Shown: one piece after another, positions 44,501 to 55,200 of the stretch
Numbering within the stretch: position 1 is the first letter of the stretch
Layout: each line of letters opens with the position of its first letter
NCBI GenBank assembly: GCA_030549495.1
Contig: JAUIRK010000052.1
Span: forward strand, 558,001-622,000
Origin: Nectonema munidae
Taxonomy: Eukaryota; Nematomorpha; Nectonematoida; Nectonematidae
Length of the DNA: 64,000 nucleotides
Reading direction: 5' to 3'
Notes under the pieces: generated by a model
What the model saw: the letters and a program-made list of their open reading frames with translations, nothing else
Told to the model about the DNA's origin: nothing
Database searches by the model: none
Translations under genes and position numbers: made by a program

Positions 44501-45461
44501 TTGCTGGAAGGCCGCCTTTCTAAAGGACTCAGACAAACCCTTTTCCAAAGTAACGTCCTTTTTTTCTATGTCTTCTTTTTGATCTGCGCCACGATTTTTT
44601 TCTGAATTCCTTAGCATTTCATCGTTATATTCTTTTTAATTCTAAAATTATTCCAAAGAATATAATCAATATTTTAATTGTGAATCCACTTTTAATTAAT
44701 CTTTTTTTGGCATCAATAAATTTTTATTTTTTCTCCAAATTAAAGAAAATGGAAAATTAATTATAAATAAGAAGAAGAAAATCGGATACTTTTTTGATCG
44801 AGGAAAACTTAACTATATTTTCGTAGTTTAAACTCCTTTAAAATGTTGTGTGGTATTTTTTTGACACCTTGGATTACCGCTGCGTTTTTTCTTTTATTAA
44901 TTGATTCTGAAATTTCAGTTTTATCACCTTTATTTAATTACAGACACCATTTTCTCGCAATATCACAATTCCATTCCATAATTATACTTTTGATAAGGAA
45001 GTTTAAAGTGAGAAACTATATTTATATTTTCCTCAACCAATAAAGTGTCCAATTATATCTTATTGTTATCTATAATTTTGAATAATTTCTCAATTACATT
45101 ATTTCTAAAAGAAAATTGGTGGATATTGGTTGTCTTTAAATAATAATCTAAGAAAGTATAAATTGTTCATTTAATTCCGAAAATTTACGAATGCACTTCC
45201 GATAATTATAATTTTTTTAAATTTCTTAAAAAAAATAACTTTATTTTTTAGGAAGCTGCGATGGCAAAATTAGCTGCATCTGAAGCAGCCACATTCATTT
45301 CTCATCAAGCAATCCAAATCCTTGGAGGCATGGGATATGTCCGAGACATGCCTGCAGAAAGACATTACCGAGATGCCAGAATTACGGAAATTTACGAAGG
45401 CACTTCGGAGATTATGCGTTTGGTCATTGCTAATTCTCTAATCAAGAGTTATGCTTCTTAA
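32332..45461 (+). CDS. ACADS: Short-chain acyl-CoA dehydrogenase, whole gene (8 exons)
   Basis: Exons: 32332-32505, 34389-34515, 36441-36635, 38976-39110, 42365-42544, 43916-44007, 44454-44549, 45252-45461. Summed length 1,209 nt gives 402 residues; human SCAD has 412. All introns are GT..AG and phases agree. The N-terminus ([19 protein letters not shown]) is a mitochondrial presequence. Signature 1 [10 protein letters not shown] is at residues 141-150; signature 2 ([20 protein letters not shown]) and the catalytic base Glu382 in YEGTSE are in exon 8. The flavoenzyme makes the first oxidation of C4-C6 acyl-CoAs in mitochondrial beta-oxidation, passing electrons to ETF. The sequence follows human SCAD closely throughout, so ACADS is preferred over MCAD or SBCAD. 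No lesion was seen. Confidence 0.95.
32560..32666 (+). repeat. (ATTC)n microsatellite
   Basis: About 26 near-perfect ATTC units in ACADS intron 1. It creates spurious open frames (IHSF repeats). Confidence 0.97.
32700..32922. repeat. Foldback repeat in ACADS intron 1
   Basis: The arms 32758-32833 and 32848-32922 are inverted copies of each other (TCTATTTAATTCC ... CTACGTTTCC against their complements, ~80% identity by eye) around a 14 bp spacer. A third, partial inverted copy precedes them at about 32700-32745. Non-coding MITE-like structure. Confidence 0.65.
33829..34333. mobile_element. Possible hAT non-autonomous element
   Basis: The left end CAGGGGTTAGCAACC is a typical hAT terminus. 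The candidate right end reads CAGGGATGAGCAA on the other strand (11 of 13 match). The 8 bp flanks (GGTTAGGA, GGCCAGGG) agree at only five positions, so the right border is doubtful. It lies in ACADS intron 1, ending 55 bp before exon 2. Confidence 0.4.
34389..34515 (+). CDS. ACADS: ACADS exon 2
   Basis: Encodes [20 protein letters not shown] then [20 protein letters not shown]. Acceptor TTTGAAG|TAC, donor ACAG|GTACAT, phase 1. Aligns with human SCAD (VKKMGGLGLL...) without gaps across the exon 1/2 junction. Confidence 0.92.
34642..34746 (+). repeat. 105 bp dispersed repeat, copy 2
   Basis: Second copy of 32057-32161, in ACADS intron 2. Here it is followed directly by a few ATTC units. Confidence 0.8.
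36238..36404. mobile_element. hAT-type MITE with exact 8 bp target duplication
   Basis: A 167 bp element with CAGTAGCATAGCCA at the left and the complement of CAGGGGCGTAGCCA at the right. The 8 bp CTATATAG flanks both sides (36230-36237 and 36405-36412). CAG termini with an 8 bp duplication are diagnostic of hAT. The inside is mostly G runs. It sits in ACADS intron 2, 36 bp before exon 3. Confidence 0.85.
36441..36635 (+). CDS. ACADS: ACADS exon 3
   Basis: Encodes [20 protein letters not shown] ... [20 protein letters not shown], containing acyl-CoA dehydrogenase signature 1. Acceptor ATCATCAG|GTGCC, donor GACG|GTAGGT, phase 1 to phase 1. Confidence 0.93.
37080..37560 (-). pseudogene. LINE 3'-end fragment (CFDP2/RTE-like, second family)
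   Basis: Minus-strand pieces [35 protein letters not shown] and the Arg/Glu-rich tail with RREDEI-type residues (37343-37086) match the C-terminal end of RT-containing LINE ORFs. It is frame-broken and lies in ACADS intron 3. Confidence 0.6.
38558..38745 (-). pseudogene. RTE-like LINE C-terminal fragment
   Basis: Reads [20 protein letters not shown] then [20 protein letters not shown], parallel to [20 protein letters not shown] and [12 protein letters not shown] in the longer copy at 39240-42230. Short and degraded. Confidence 0.7.
38976..39110 (+). CDS. ACADS: ACADS exon 4
   Basis: Encodes [20 protein letters not shown] then [20 protein letters not shown]. Acceptor CGCACAG|GCTGG, donor CAAG|GTTTTT, phase 1 to 1. 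Matches human WVLNGTKAWIT. Confidence 0.93.
39240..42230 (-). mobile_element. RTE-like (CFDP2-type) LINE, degraded near full length
   Basis: Endonuclease pieces ([53 protein letters not shown]) lie at 42087-41390. The RT ([46 protein letters not shown]) is at 40760-40344 and the C-terminal part ([12 protein letters not shown]) at 39766-39296. Several stops and frame changes and possibly an inserted 3' piece near 39780-39910. It lies antisense inside ACADS intron 4 and explains the 3.2 kb intron. The clade call rests on motif resemblance only. Confidence 0.85.
40344..40760 (-). pseudogene. Reverse transcriptase segment of the RTE-like LINE
   Basis: 138 open codons with RT blocks 1-4: [25 protein letters not shown] and [20 protein letters not shown]. 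The catalytic ADD-type box is not in this open piece. Part of the 39240-42230 element. Confidence 0.85.
42365..42544 (+). CDS. ACADS: ACADS exon 5
   Basis: Encodes [40 protein letters not shown] then [20 protein letters not shown]. Acceptor TTCAAAG|GATTA, donor ATTG|GTAATT, phase 1 to 1. Aligned to human [20 protein letters not shown]. Confidence 0.93.
43916..44007 (+). CDS. ACADS: ACADS exon 6
   Basis: Encodes [20 protein letters not shown] then [11 protein letters not shown]. Acceptor GCGTAG|GAATT, donor CCAA|GTAAGG, phase 1 to 0. Matches human [20 protein letters not shown]. Confidence 0.92.
44454..44549 (+). CDS. ACADS: ACADS exon 7
   Basis: Encodes [20 protein letters not shown] then [12 protein letters not shown]. 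Acceptor CTCTTTAG|ACC, donor CAAA|GTAACG, phase 0 to 0. Bases 44457-44493 recur at 47434-47470 in inverted orientation with one mismatch. Confidence 0.93.
45252..45461 (+). CDS. ACADS: ACADS exon 8 (terminal)
   Basis: Encodes [20 protein letters not shown], signature 2 ([20 protein letters not shown]) and the catalytic YEGTSE, ending LIKSYAS and TAA at 45459-45461. Acceptor TTTTTTAG|GAAG. Confidence 0.95.
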   Translation, partial: EAAMAKLAASEAATFISHQAIQILGGMGYVRDMPAERHYRDARITEIYEGTSEIMRLVIANSLIKSYAS

Positions 45462-45567
45462 AAAGAAGTTTTTTTAAATTAATTTTGTTATACCAGTATT
45501 GACTTTTTTTGTGATACATCCTTTTTTATAACTATCATATTTATTTTTCCTATTTCAAATTCGGCAA

Positions 45568-45573
45568 TAAAAT
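45568..45573 (+). terminator. ACADS: ACADS poly-A signal
   Basis: AATAAA 107 bases after the stop, in the first plausible 3' UTR position. Confidence 0.7.
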
Positions 45574-45726
45574 AAAATGAAAGTTAAAATTTTTTCAAGT
45601 TTTTTATAATTCCGTAGGAATGAATAACATTTCAGGACATCTTGGACCGAATGCTTACTGTCTTTCAAATCTAATCGAGGAAAGCCAATCAAAAAGGAAT
45701 TTTATTTTTAAAACTATTATTATACT

Positions 45727-45879
45727 GGGGCGTGAGTAGGGTTGGTTAGATGCTGAATTCGATAACTCAAAGTCTTGGGTTCGATCCCGAATCAAGCCTG
45801 TTTCTTCATAGTTCGATTCAAGCGACGCAATTGTGCCTTCTCGATAAAAATACCCTATGGTACCTTTACCTTACCTTTA
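45727..45879 (+). repeat. tRNA-derived SINE, best-preserved copy
   Basis: Head GGGGCGTGAGTAGGGTTGG then TTAGATGC, B box GGGTTCGATCC, body CATAGTTCGATTCAAGCGAC, TTGTGCCTTCTCGATAAAAA, and tail TACCTTTACCTTACCTTTA. Closest to the family consensus I infer. Confidence 0.8.
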
Positions 45880-45910
45880 TACAAGGTGGTCCAAAAAATG
45901 CGTTGATAAA
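45880..45910 (+). repeat. Tc1/mariner-like terminal motif
   Basis: ACAAGGTGGTCCAAAAAATG resembles the ends of several IS630/Tc1-mariner elements. No partner end was identified. Confidence 0.3.
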
Positions 45911-46059
45911 TTTTTCAATAAAACGAAAACTACTAATTCCACGAAAAAATAAATTGGCGATAAACAAGAAAATTACATAACAAAAAAAGATTTTATAGAA
46001 TTGACAAGTTTTAAAATAGAAACTTCTAAAATCTTTATTTTCAATATGCAAACTTCCAA

Positions 46060-46930
46060 AAATTCATATTGCAGATTCTCTTGAAGATTTAAGTAAGAAA
46101 ATAAGTTTTTGGGAAGTAACTTTAAAAAATAAGGGTTTAAGAATTAACCTTAGTAAGTCTAAGTAGATGGAAATGGTTGATTCTTCAAATATACAAAATC
46201 TAGTTTCAAAAATAGATCCATGTAGTACTTATGGGATAAGTGTTAAAAGAAATTCTATTTTTTTGTACATCTTGTAGTAAATGGATACATAAAAGGTGCT
46301 CTGGTATTAAAGATAGTTTATTAAAAGCTAAAAATTTTAAGTGTACTAATTGTTCAAATTTTAAAAAAGTTGAAATTAATAAAGAAAAGTTAGTAATAAA
46401 AGATAAGAACTAAAATAGGTTAATCAATTTTTGCTACTTGGGAGAGGTTATAGATCAGATACGTAGTGTTTGTAACTCTGTAGATCACAGAATAAAATTA
46501 GCTTGGAAGAAATTTAAATCTTTAAGTAGTATGCGATAATACTTTTCTTTAAACACAAAGGGTTATCTTTATAGAAGTGGTATTAGATCTAGTTTAGTAG
46601 TTGGGCGTTAAAAAAGAAGTTGACAAAAATAGGCTAAGCACAACTGAGATGAGAATGCTAAGAATTATTTGTACATCTAATTGGAAAGACAAATTAAGCA
46701 ATGAAATAATATGAAGTTTATGTAATGTCAATGTAATCAATAAAGTAATAGAGAGGCAAAGATTGAGGTGGTTTGGGCATGTAAACAGAAGACCAGCTGA
46801 AGAATTAATTAATATAGCGTACAAACAGCAAAGTATAGGTAAATCTAAGGGTAGACCAACATTAACATGGAAAGAAGTAGTTCATGAAAAAAAGAAATTT
46901 AAAAATAGGGAATTTTGGAAATGTAAAATC
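46060..46930 (+). pseudogene. RTE-like LINE 3' part, degraded
   Basis: Pieces in order: IADSLEDLSKKISFWEVTLK, a zinc-finger-like stretch with KWIHKRCSGIKDSLLKAKNF and KCTNCSNF in mixed frames, CYLGEVIDQIRSVCNSVDHR, RSGIRSSLVV and EVVWACKQKT-like C-terminal tail. This is the region that follows the RT in CFDP2-type LINE ORFs. Many stops. Plus strand, downstream of ACADS. Confidence 0.65.
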
Positions 46931-47433
46931 AGGTAGTCTTTTTATATGTGTTTTCATAGTTGCAGCACCGGATAGACCTTAGCTTATATATTATATATTA
47001 AGGACTTTGACTAATACAAATTTTGTATATTATTATTATTAGCAGTATAAGCTCCGAACAATTGTTCAATATGCTTTCCTTCCATTTTTGCGAATCGTAC
47101 ACCCAAAATCTAAATTGTTTAAAAGCTGAATCAATCTCATTTTGAGAAAATTTTCGCATTCGTGAAGCAAAACATTTTTAAGTTCATACATATCTTCAAA
47201 TATTCTCCCTCCATAAACCCGTTGACATAAGTTTTGTCGCATTCTGAAATCTAGAGGATTCAATCACGATGTCCTTGAGGCAAGATGATTTCAGGTAAAT
47301 GTAGCCATTGTATCCTTTGCTGTATGTGTCTTAGCGCCATCTTGTTAAAATAACAAGTGCTTTCCAGCTTTCTTCATTTCTGGGATGAATTTTGTCAAGA
47401 GATTATTATTTATATCCCATTAATTTTGACCCA

Positions 47434-47470
47434 TAGCGCTCTCCAGTCTAACTTGCATGTCCGCCAACTT
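47434..47470 (-). pseudogene. 37 bp copy of ACADS exon 7
   Basis: On the minus strand this reads AAGTTGGCGGACATGCAAGT then TAGACTGGAGAGCGCTA, identical to 44457-44493 except for one base. No intron sequence or further exon sequence is attached on either side. It joins directly to mariner sequence on its downstream side. Confidence 0.9.
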
Positions 47471-47501
47471 AGCTTAAGATATCATTTCATTCCTAGGAAG
47501 A

Positions 47502-47649
47502 GGTGTCAGTAAGATTGGTTAGATAGTGGGTTTCGATAACTCAAGGTCTTGAGTTCGAACCAGCCTCATACATGCTTTCCTCATTGTTCGATACACTCAG
47601 GCCAATTTTGCTTTTTCGATGAAAACACCCTACGGTACCTTTACCTTAC
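47502..47649 (+). repeat. tRNA-derived SINE in mariner remnant
   Basis: Head with GATTGGTTAGATAGTGG, B box GAGTTCGAACC, body GATGAAAACACCCTACGGTA and tail CCTTTACCTTA. Flanks CATTCCTA and CATTCTTA look like a target duplication with one mismatch, so the SINE landed in the mariner remnant. Confidence 0.75.
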
Positions 47650-48989
47650 ATTCTTACGGAAATAAGACTTCATAGAGAACCATATCTCATCAAATTTTCT
47701 TTCTGTCGGCTCCAAAGTGTAAACTCTTTCATCCTGTCCATCCAAAGGGGGTTCAACTCGGAATATCTTCTCATCTCTAAAAAACAAACATTTTGTTTCA
47801 ACGGTTTAACAATCCTTAAGAGCCTTTTTGCGGATTACAACTCCTTCAGCTTCGTCTAAAATGCTGTATTTTTCACCCCTAAAGTGTTCAACTTTGATGC
47901 TACTTTTGAAAATTCAGAGTGATTCTGAATTTTATACATCTGTTCCATGAGTTCCTATCTGGCCCTCTTTACTGAGATTTTTTAGTCCAACTTGATTGAT
48001 GTTTTTATCATTTTTAGCCATCTTAGATCGCCTAAGACATATATAATTATGGCTACCTATTCTAGAATATGTCTTCAACATTATTATAACACACAAAGTC
48101 TACACTTAAATTTTTTTTCCATTAATTCCAATTTTTACTTTCATTCAATACATCCGATATCATACTATTATACATTATATTTACCTAATCCATAATTTTC
48201 CATAGTTTTACCCTTTTTTTTTACAGTGAAAGAGTTTTCTTTTTAAAATTTTGTTATTTATAAATAACCATGAAAGAAATTATTCCAAATTAAATTTTAT
48301 TTTTGATAAACTAGTTTTTTTTTTAAAAAAAGTCTCTGTGATGTTTTATTTGCTAACAAAAATATCACTTCTTTTTCCGTGTTTTGGTAGTTTATCAATG
48401 GACTTTTCTTCAAAGAGCGAATATTTATTCGAATTAATAACTTATTGATTTTATTATTTATTGAACAAACAATTATTTGATTAACTAACTAATAATAATT
48501 GTGTCAGGTAACTATGAAAACTAACCAATCCCCAAACCATCTGAGATGACGATGTAAATTTAGGTAAACGAGAAATTGTGGATAATTTAGAAAACAATAG
48601 CTGAAGATTCAAATGTAGTTTAAACAAATCCATGTTATTTCTTTTTAATTTGTAATTAGAATAAAAAAAATTCTTTTATTTTTTTTTTCTAGAGATAATT
48701 TAATCTACTACATGTAACATTTAAAAAGGTATTTTTTTATTTTTTTTACAAAATACATGTTTGACAAAATAGTCATTCCACAAAAATTGTAGTCATGTAA
48801 AATTCACTTAGAAATTTTACACAACTTTTTTTTAAATATTTTTTTTACCTTATGTGCATTGCGAATATGCGAATTATCATTTTAAAAAATTTAAAGCATA
48901 TATTTTATAATTCCATTTTTCAAGAAAGGTTTCACGAATGAAAGAAATTTTCTTTTTGCATTTCTTTCGGGATTTTCCTCTTTTTGCAC

Positions 48990-49240
48990 TTATTCGGGAA
49001 GATTTTCGTTATTGATGTTCAATTGAGGTCGTGTCTTCGTCTTTGACTTGAAGTTCGCTTTCCTCAAAAGGTGTTTCGTAGATTTGTTAACGATGAAGAG
49101 GAGACAGAGTAGAGAAAGGAGAATGAAAGACAGTGCAGAAATATTGAGGTGAAGAGGATTGAATGTTGTGAATTTGTTAGCATCTGCACTCTGAACCAAT
49201 GACTGGAATTCTATGAAGTTTCCCTTTGTTTCAACATTTT
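48990..49240 (-). CDS. EGF-SEA gene exon 4 (membrane segment and tail)
   Basis: Acceptor ATTTTTTTTTAG|AAAATG. Encodes ENVETKGNFIEFQSLVQSAD, one hydrophobic helix, then KSTKHLLRKANFKSKTKTRP and the end NENLPE with stop at 48990. Confidence 0.82.
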
Positions 49241-52200
49241 CTAAAAAAAAATTTCAACGAAAATTAATTTTTATAATACCAGTTCCTTTCATGGTGTGAA
49301 CTGGTAAAAATTCTCTTGTCAATCAAATCTAATTGTCAAATCTACTTGTCAATCAAAATAAATTTTATTTAGTGAAACGCTAACGAATGATTTGTTTCAA
49401 AAGAATACATTTTTAAATGTTTTCCAATATAAACAGCGATCAAGATCTTTTCTTGTTAAAAAGTTTTGTTAAATTTCTATGAAAGTGCAAAATTAAAGTT
49501 AATTGTCATCTTATTAGCCCATTATTTTTTTGCGGGCTGTAAATCTTACCTTAACACTAAATAACCATTGTTAGCGCAATGAACCCCAAATTTTTTCAAA
49601 AGTTTTATCAAGTTGGAAAGAAATATTTTCAAACATTAACAATTTTTGAGCATTTGTAGTTAAAATAAAATTCCGCTAATTAGGATAATTCAATCTTTTA
49701 CCTCGATGGTTCACGCGGCTTTTTATAGAACCCCTGAGAAAGTCTTTGTCTGAAGAACAAGTGACTTTAGATTTGTGTTATTTGTGAAATATTAAATATT
49801 TTAATTTTTTGAAGTGAATCAAAGTTTTGCATCTATTTTATAGTAAACTTCGAAAAGAGGTATATTATTGTCTTTGAAACTTTATAATGGCGTTGCATGC
49901 AACCTAATGGCTTTTTTTTAGGTTCAAGTAGGACTTTTCGTGCTTTTAAGCCAAGGCTGTTTAAGTTACGGCCCATATATGTAAAAAATTGAAATTTATA
50001 AATAAAGTTTCAAACACTTTTATTTGAAAGAAAGTAATATTTTGACAACAAGAGTCTTTACCAAATGAACTTTTTACTCTCCTTCTTCCCCCTCCTTTTA
50101 GTTAACTTGTTGCAGGCAATGCAACCGCCCCTTCAGCGCTTTTATTGGCATTTAAAATAAAATATGCAGCATTCCCACCAATAAGAAGGCGAAGAAATAA
50201 ATATGCAAAAAGCACGCATATCATTGGCCGTGACGGGTCAAGCCTTTTTCTTATATACGTTACAGTGTAAGATTGTGTATTGTCCAAGTGGATTTCTTGC
50301 CTTCATTTTGTTAAGATGTCTATAAAAATGAGATAAAATGAGAAAAGTGAACCAAACAGGCGTCAGATATGGGCGTTTATATGGACAAGAGTAGAGAATT
50401 TGTAAAGGTAAAGGTACCTGGGGTGTTTTCATCGAGAAGGCACAATTGCGCCACTTGTATCGAAATATGAGGAAAGCAGGCTTGATGCAGGATCGAACCC
50501 AAGACCTTGAGTTATCGAATCCAGCATCTAACCGACCCTACTGATGTAAGCGAGATTCGCTGCTTTAATTCAGCACAAAAGCATGATGTACTCAAAGAAA
50601 TGCAGTAGTACAAAACTAAGGCAAAGAATGGAAAGAGATTTGCAAGAATGCTACTGCAAAGAAATACAGTAGTTCAAGAATGGAGAGAATTTTTAAATAT
50701 GCCAGGAAAAGGAAAGCTTCAAATCGTGAGAGATAAGAAATTCGCATATTTAGAGACACAGCCATAAATTACGGATCAACAAGAATTAGTCGCAAGAAAA
50801 TTGATTGAATGTGAGACAATTCGTGGAATGCGATAATTGAGTGAAACATAAAATTGTTAGACGTGTTGCAATTTTTAAGACGAAATGATCGCTAACTCAA
50901 ACATTAATTATTATAAAACAAACTCCGATGATAATATAAAAAAAAGTTCTAATCCTCTTCGCCTTTTCATTTCTACTTTGATTATGAACATTTTGCATTT
51001 TCGAAATATTAATAATCTCTCCCTGCAATAGTGGAGCTCTTAAATAAATGCAACCATCCTGGTTTTATTATAAATCCAATTTTAATAGCAAAACTTGTTC
51101 TAACATAAAATATAAATTGTAAAAATTTTCAATGAATTGTGACATTCATCGATTTTGTGATTCTCCCAATTCCCACATTCGACCAATTGTCTTGCATCAT
51201 GACAGAATATACTTTTAATTTTATAAATTATAAATGATGAATAAGTAGAAGTCGCAATGAATACGTTTAACGGAAATAAATGTACATTCTTCATTTTAAT
51301 CTCTCGACTTCACAAAAAAGAATTAGGATTGGAATATTCTAAAAAAAAAAAAGCAGGCTTGATGCGGCATCGAACTCAAAACCTTAAGTCATCGAATCCA
51401 GCATCCAAACCAAGCCTACTCACGCCCCCTATTTTCGGGTTAGCAAGTTTCAAACTTTTTGTGTGGTTATACAAGACTCACAAGCATCTCTGACAATTCG
51501 TCATTTTTGATTCTTTACAGTGCCGGATCTACCAAGTGTAGGGCCTGTAGCAGATCGATTAAATTTACAAATGATAGTCAGGAAGTAAAAAATTTTTTTA
51601 ATAAAATTAATCTAGATTCTACAATTAAGATAAAAACCACAAAATTCAAGAGCAAACATTTATTTTAAGGAGGAAATATAAAAGAAGAATTGAGGAAAAC
51701 TTTAAAAAATAACTTTAAAGGTTTTTTCAACGCATTTTTCAACTAAGCGCGGGGCCTGTAGCAGCTGCTACATCTGCTACTATGTTAATCCGGAATGGAT
51801 TCTTTAGAGGTTTAGAATATTCTCGATAAAGAGCGCAACGTTGGAAAATTTGAATACAAATTCAGAACATGAATCCATTTCCTTTAAATCTCCTTTTTTT
51901 TTATAAAGCACGCTTTTATCAATCTACCTAATCCACGACACAATTCTCACACATTGGAAGAACTGTCGCGCAACACAGCATACAATACACTCCCACAAAG
52001 ATGGACGAAAGGGCGCAGTTTTATACAAAATATATGAGAGTATTAGTCTTTTTACAGCGTGGCCGAGAAATCCTAAAGTTTCAGAGTTCCCATGCAAAAT
52101 TGTGAAGAATTTACCTAGACACTGTAGCTTGCCTTCAGGATCTATGAATTTTTGGAGGCCATTCTTGCACTCACACGTGAACCAGGTTGCTCCCTGAGAG

Positions 52201-55200
52201 ACGCACTCCAACTGCTCTCCACAAAAATTTAAGCTGGAAGATTTTCTGAGCGAATCACACGCTCCATACTCTTCACTGGAGAGAAGGATTGAGGATGTCA
52301 GGTTCAAGGGAAGATCTTGCGAGGCGGGATTCGAAGAAAAGATCTTGGATAAGGATTTTTTTATCCTGCTTCTCTCATCGCTCACGCTGTGATCCAGAGT
52401 GAGGTTAGTATGGACAATGACGGAGCCCTTTTGAAATTTGATCACGTTAATGCTGATGAGATGTGTGCCCAGTTCTTGGTCGTCCAATATCACGAGCCAT
52501 ATGGTGGAAAGGAATTGGGACTTGAGGTATTCGTACTGGGGAGAGTTTTGTTGGAGTAGCTTTTCATTGAATTTTATGTTTATAAGCTTCACCACCACTT
52601 TCACGGATGTTATGGGGCCTAAAGTGCAATGTTTAGTCCAAATAATGACTATCTACGGGTCAACACAATTTTTTTCAGTTATTTCTGTTTGAATGCTGTT
52701 ATACTGCTAAAGAATCAACTCGGGTAATAACGGAATTTGTTTGTGTCATTAGAAATGCTGTTTATTAATTAACTCTGGTTTTCAAGCTTGAAAAACAGTA
52801 GAAGCTGAAGATATAATTGTCTTTTGCAATTCTATTTTGACATTTGTTATCCTATTTCATCTTATTTAGAATTGAACTTAAATAAGCTGAAAAATAATCG
52901 AAGATAGATAAAAAAAAATAAAAAATAGAACCGAAAAAAGTAAACTAGATCTAAAAATAGTATATATATATATAATCTTGCATAAGAAAGAAATTTTAAG
53001 TAAAAAAATACTTGTTCATAAAAGGTTTTTTTAAATCATTAGCGCAGTTAGAAGTTAATAAAGTCAATTTTCCTTTTCAGACAACACTTCTTCTCTCTAA
53101 AACACTTTATTAATATAAATCTCATTTTGTAGAGTTTTTGTAATAGAAATTCAGGTTATTAGGTCAGCAACAAAGTCAACTTAAATTTTAAATAGGTCAA
53201 CTTTTTAAATATTCAAGATTTTGTAAAAATTTTAGAAAATAGCAAATGACGAGCGCATGTTCTTAAGAATTTTGAATTGATCCGCTTTTTATATTAGTTT
53301 TTCAAAGCAACTAAAAATGGATGTAATATATGTGTTAAAATTTTTGACTCCTACATTCTTGAGGCATGAATTGATACATATTATTATTGATAATTTCATC
53401 TTAACAAAGAACTCGAAATAAAGAGAGGAAACTTGCGTGTACTTTCAGATACTTCGGCCAAGTATGGCAATTTTTCTCGGTAAAAGGCCTCATTTTTTGC
53501 AGAAATGCGTTTTGAAAGTTTTCTTAAATTTAGTCGCAGTGAGTGAATTGTTAGTCCGTAAAAGAAGGGAAAATCACAAAGAGAATTAGAAAAGAACTTT
53601 TTCAAATTTGTAGTTTTTCGGTCTCACGCGTTACACAATGAAGAAGGATGCTTAGAGGTGAAATGTACTATCATCAAAACTTTGGTGGAGGAAAAAAAGA
53701 TTGTGCATATGTTGAAATGAGAATGCATTTTTGCTATAAAAAAAGAGAGAGAGAGAGAGAGAAATAAAGGAATCTTTGCTTCATATGTTAAATCTGCAAA
53801 AATAATTGAAAGTAAAATCTTCGAACTTGGCTTCGAAAGATTCTTCCTATTTTTATATACATATAAGCAATGCTGAATTTGAAGGGGAAGTATGTGGCAG
53901 AGGAAACTGCATGGCCTCAATAAAAAAGAAAGCAAAGCATCTTTCGGCCTAGGACCAAAAGAGAAAACTTAAATTGTTTGATGTGCTCTTTTTAAAAATA
54001 ATTTGGAAAAGTTATAAGGTATGTGTGGTATATTTTTTAGTTTAATTTTTTTACGAAAAAATCTCATTTTTTGAAGATCTTTTCAATTTTTCTAATCATC
54101 ATATGGAAGAAATATGTGCTAAAAAAGGTGTGATTGTTAAAATTCATATTTAAAGTCACTTTTTTTTTTTTAAAAAAAATCTAGGTCAATTTTTTTTATA
54201 AATTTTTATGTGATTTTTGGTCGATCTGTTTTATTACTAACTGCCTTCCTTATATTTAGCATCGCTACAAATGACACAGATTTTTAATGTCTGATATTTA
54301 TACTTTGGCCAATTTTATCCCCTCCTCCAATGATTTTCTACAAGAAGACCGCAAACAAAATTTACTTATTTTTATAAAGATTTTCACTCTTTCTATCTAT
54401 CCTTTTTACTTTCAAACTTTTATTTGAAGTCATTTTAGTCTTTAAAACACGACAAAATTTTACCAATTTTGAGCGTATATAAACGCGCAATCATTTACGC
54501 TCCTTGGTTTTCATTTGATTCGCGCATCTCATCAACACTAAACAATTTTTGCTGAAGCTATCAGCGTGTTCTGGAGGAGGTGTTATAAGAAAACAAAATT
54601 TGACTTTATTGACGTCAAACTTTTTAAATGAAATATAGAGCCTTTTGCTACTAATTAAAAACATTACAAACTTCCTTTATTTTAGCGTTTCTTAAACTCC
54701 ATATGTTAGGGCTGAGAAAGGGCAAAAGTTGAGCGAAAAAATGGTGACATTTTATCCCTTGGAGTATAAGATTAACATTTTTATGATGTGATCAAAGATA
54801 TGATACTTTGCAAAACAATGTGAAAATTTAGAGCCAAAATTTAACATTAATATCCAATACAGCTCATGAAATACACGATTTTTCTCTTTATGATATTTTC
54901 AAGTATATTAACATTTTGTTTAAAATAATTTTGCACTTTTGAGAAGTTTATAACCCATTTACGACCAATGTTCCTATTTTGGAACATAAGTAATTTCATC
55001 TTCGTCTTCTTTTTTCAATGACTTTGAATATAAATCGTCTGCGTTTTTTTAGATATCGTCTGCTTTGCTTGGTCTTAAATGGGTTAAAGGCGTTTGAGGC
55101 ATTTTCAAAGCTTATTCGAATTGAGTTGAGAGAGAAAAGAAGAAATGAAAAATAATTTTGCTTACTTCCGCACCTGTTCGTGTTCGGATCAAAGATGAGA

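Larger units (their letters stand above)
47066..47990 (-). pseudogene. mariner-type transposase remnant, interrupted
   Basis: Minus-strand pieces in order: FFRDEKIFRVEPPLDGQDER, VYTLEPTERKFDEIWFS and MKSYFRKN (47780-47650), then after an interruption VKING...LLTKFIPEMKKAGKHLLF, QDGAKTHTAKDTMATF and LNPLDFRMRQNLCQRVYGGR (47433-47066). The first Asp (DEK) and second (QDGA) of the catalytic triad are visible. A SINE (47502-47649) and a 37 bp piece of ACADS exon 7 (47434-47470) sit between the two halves. Confidence 0.75.
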
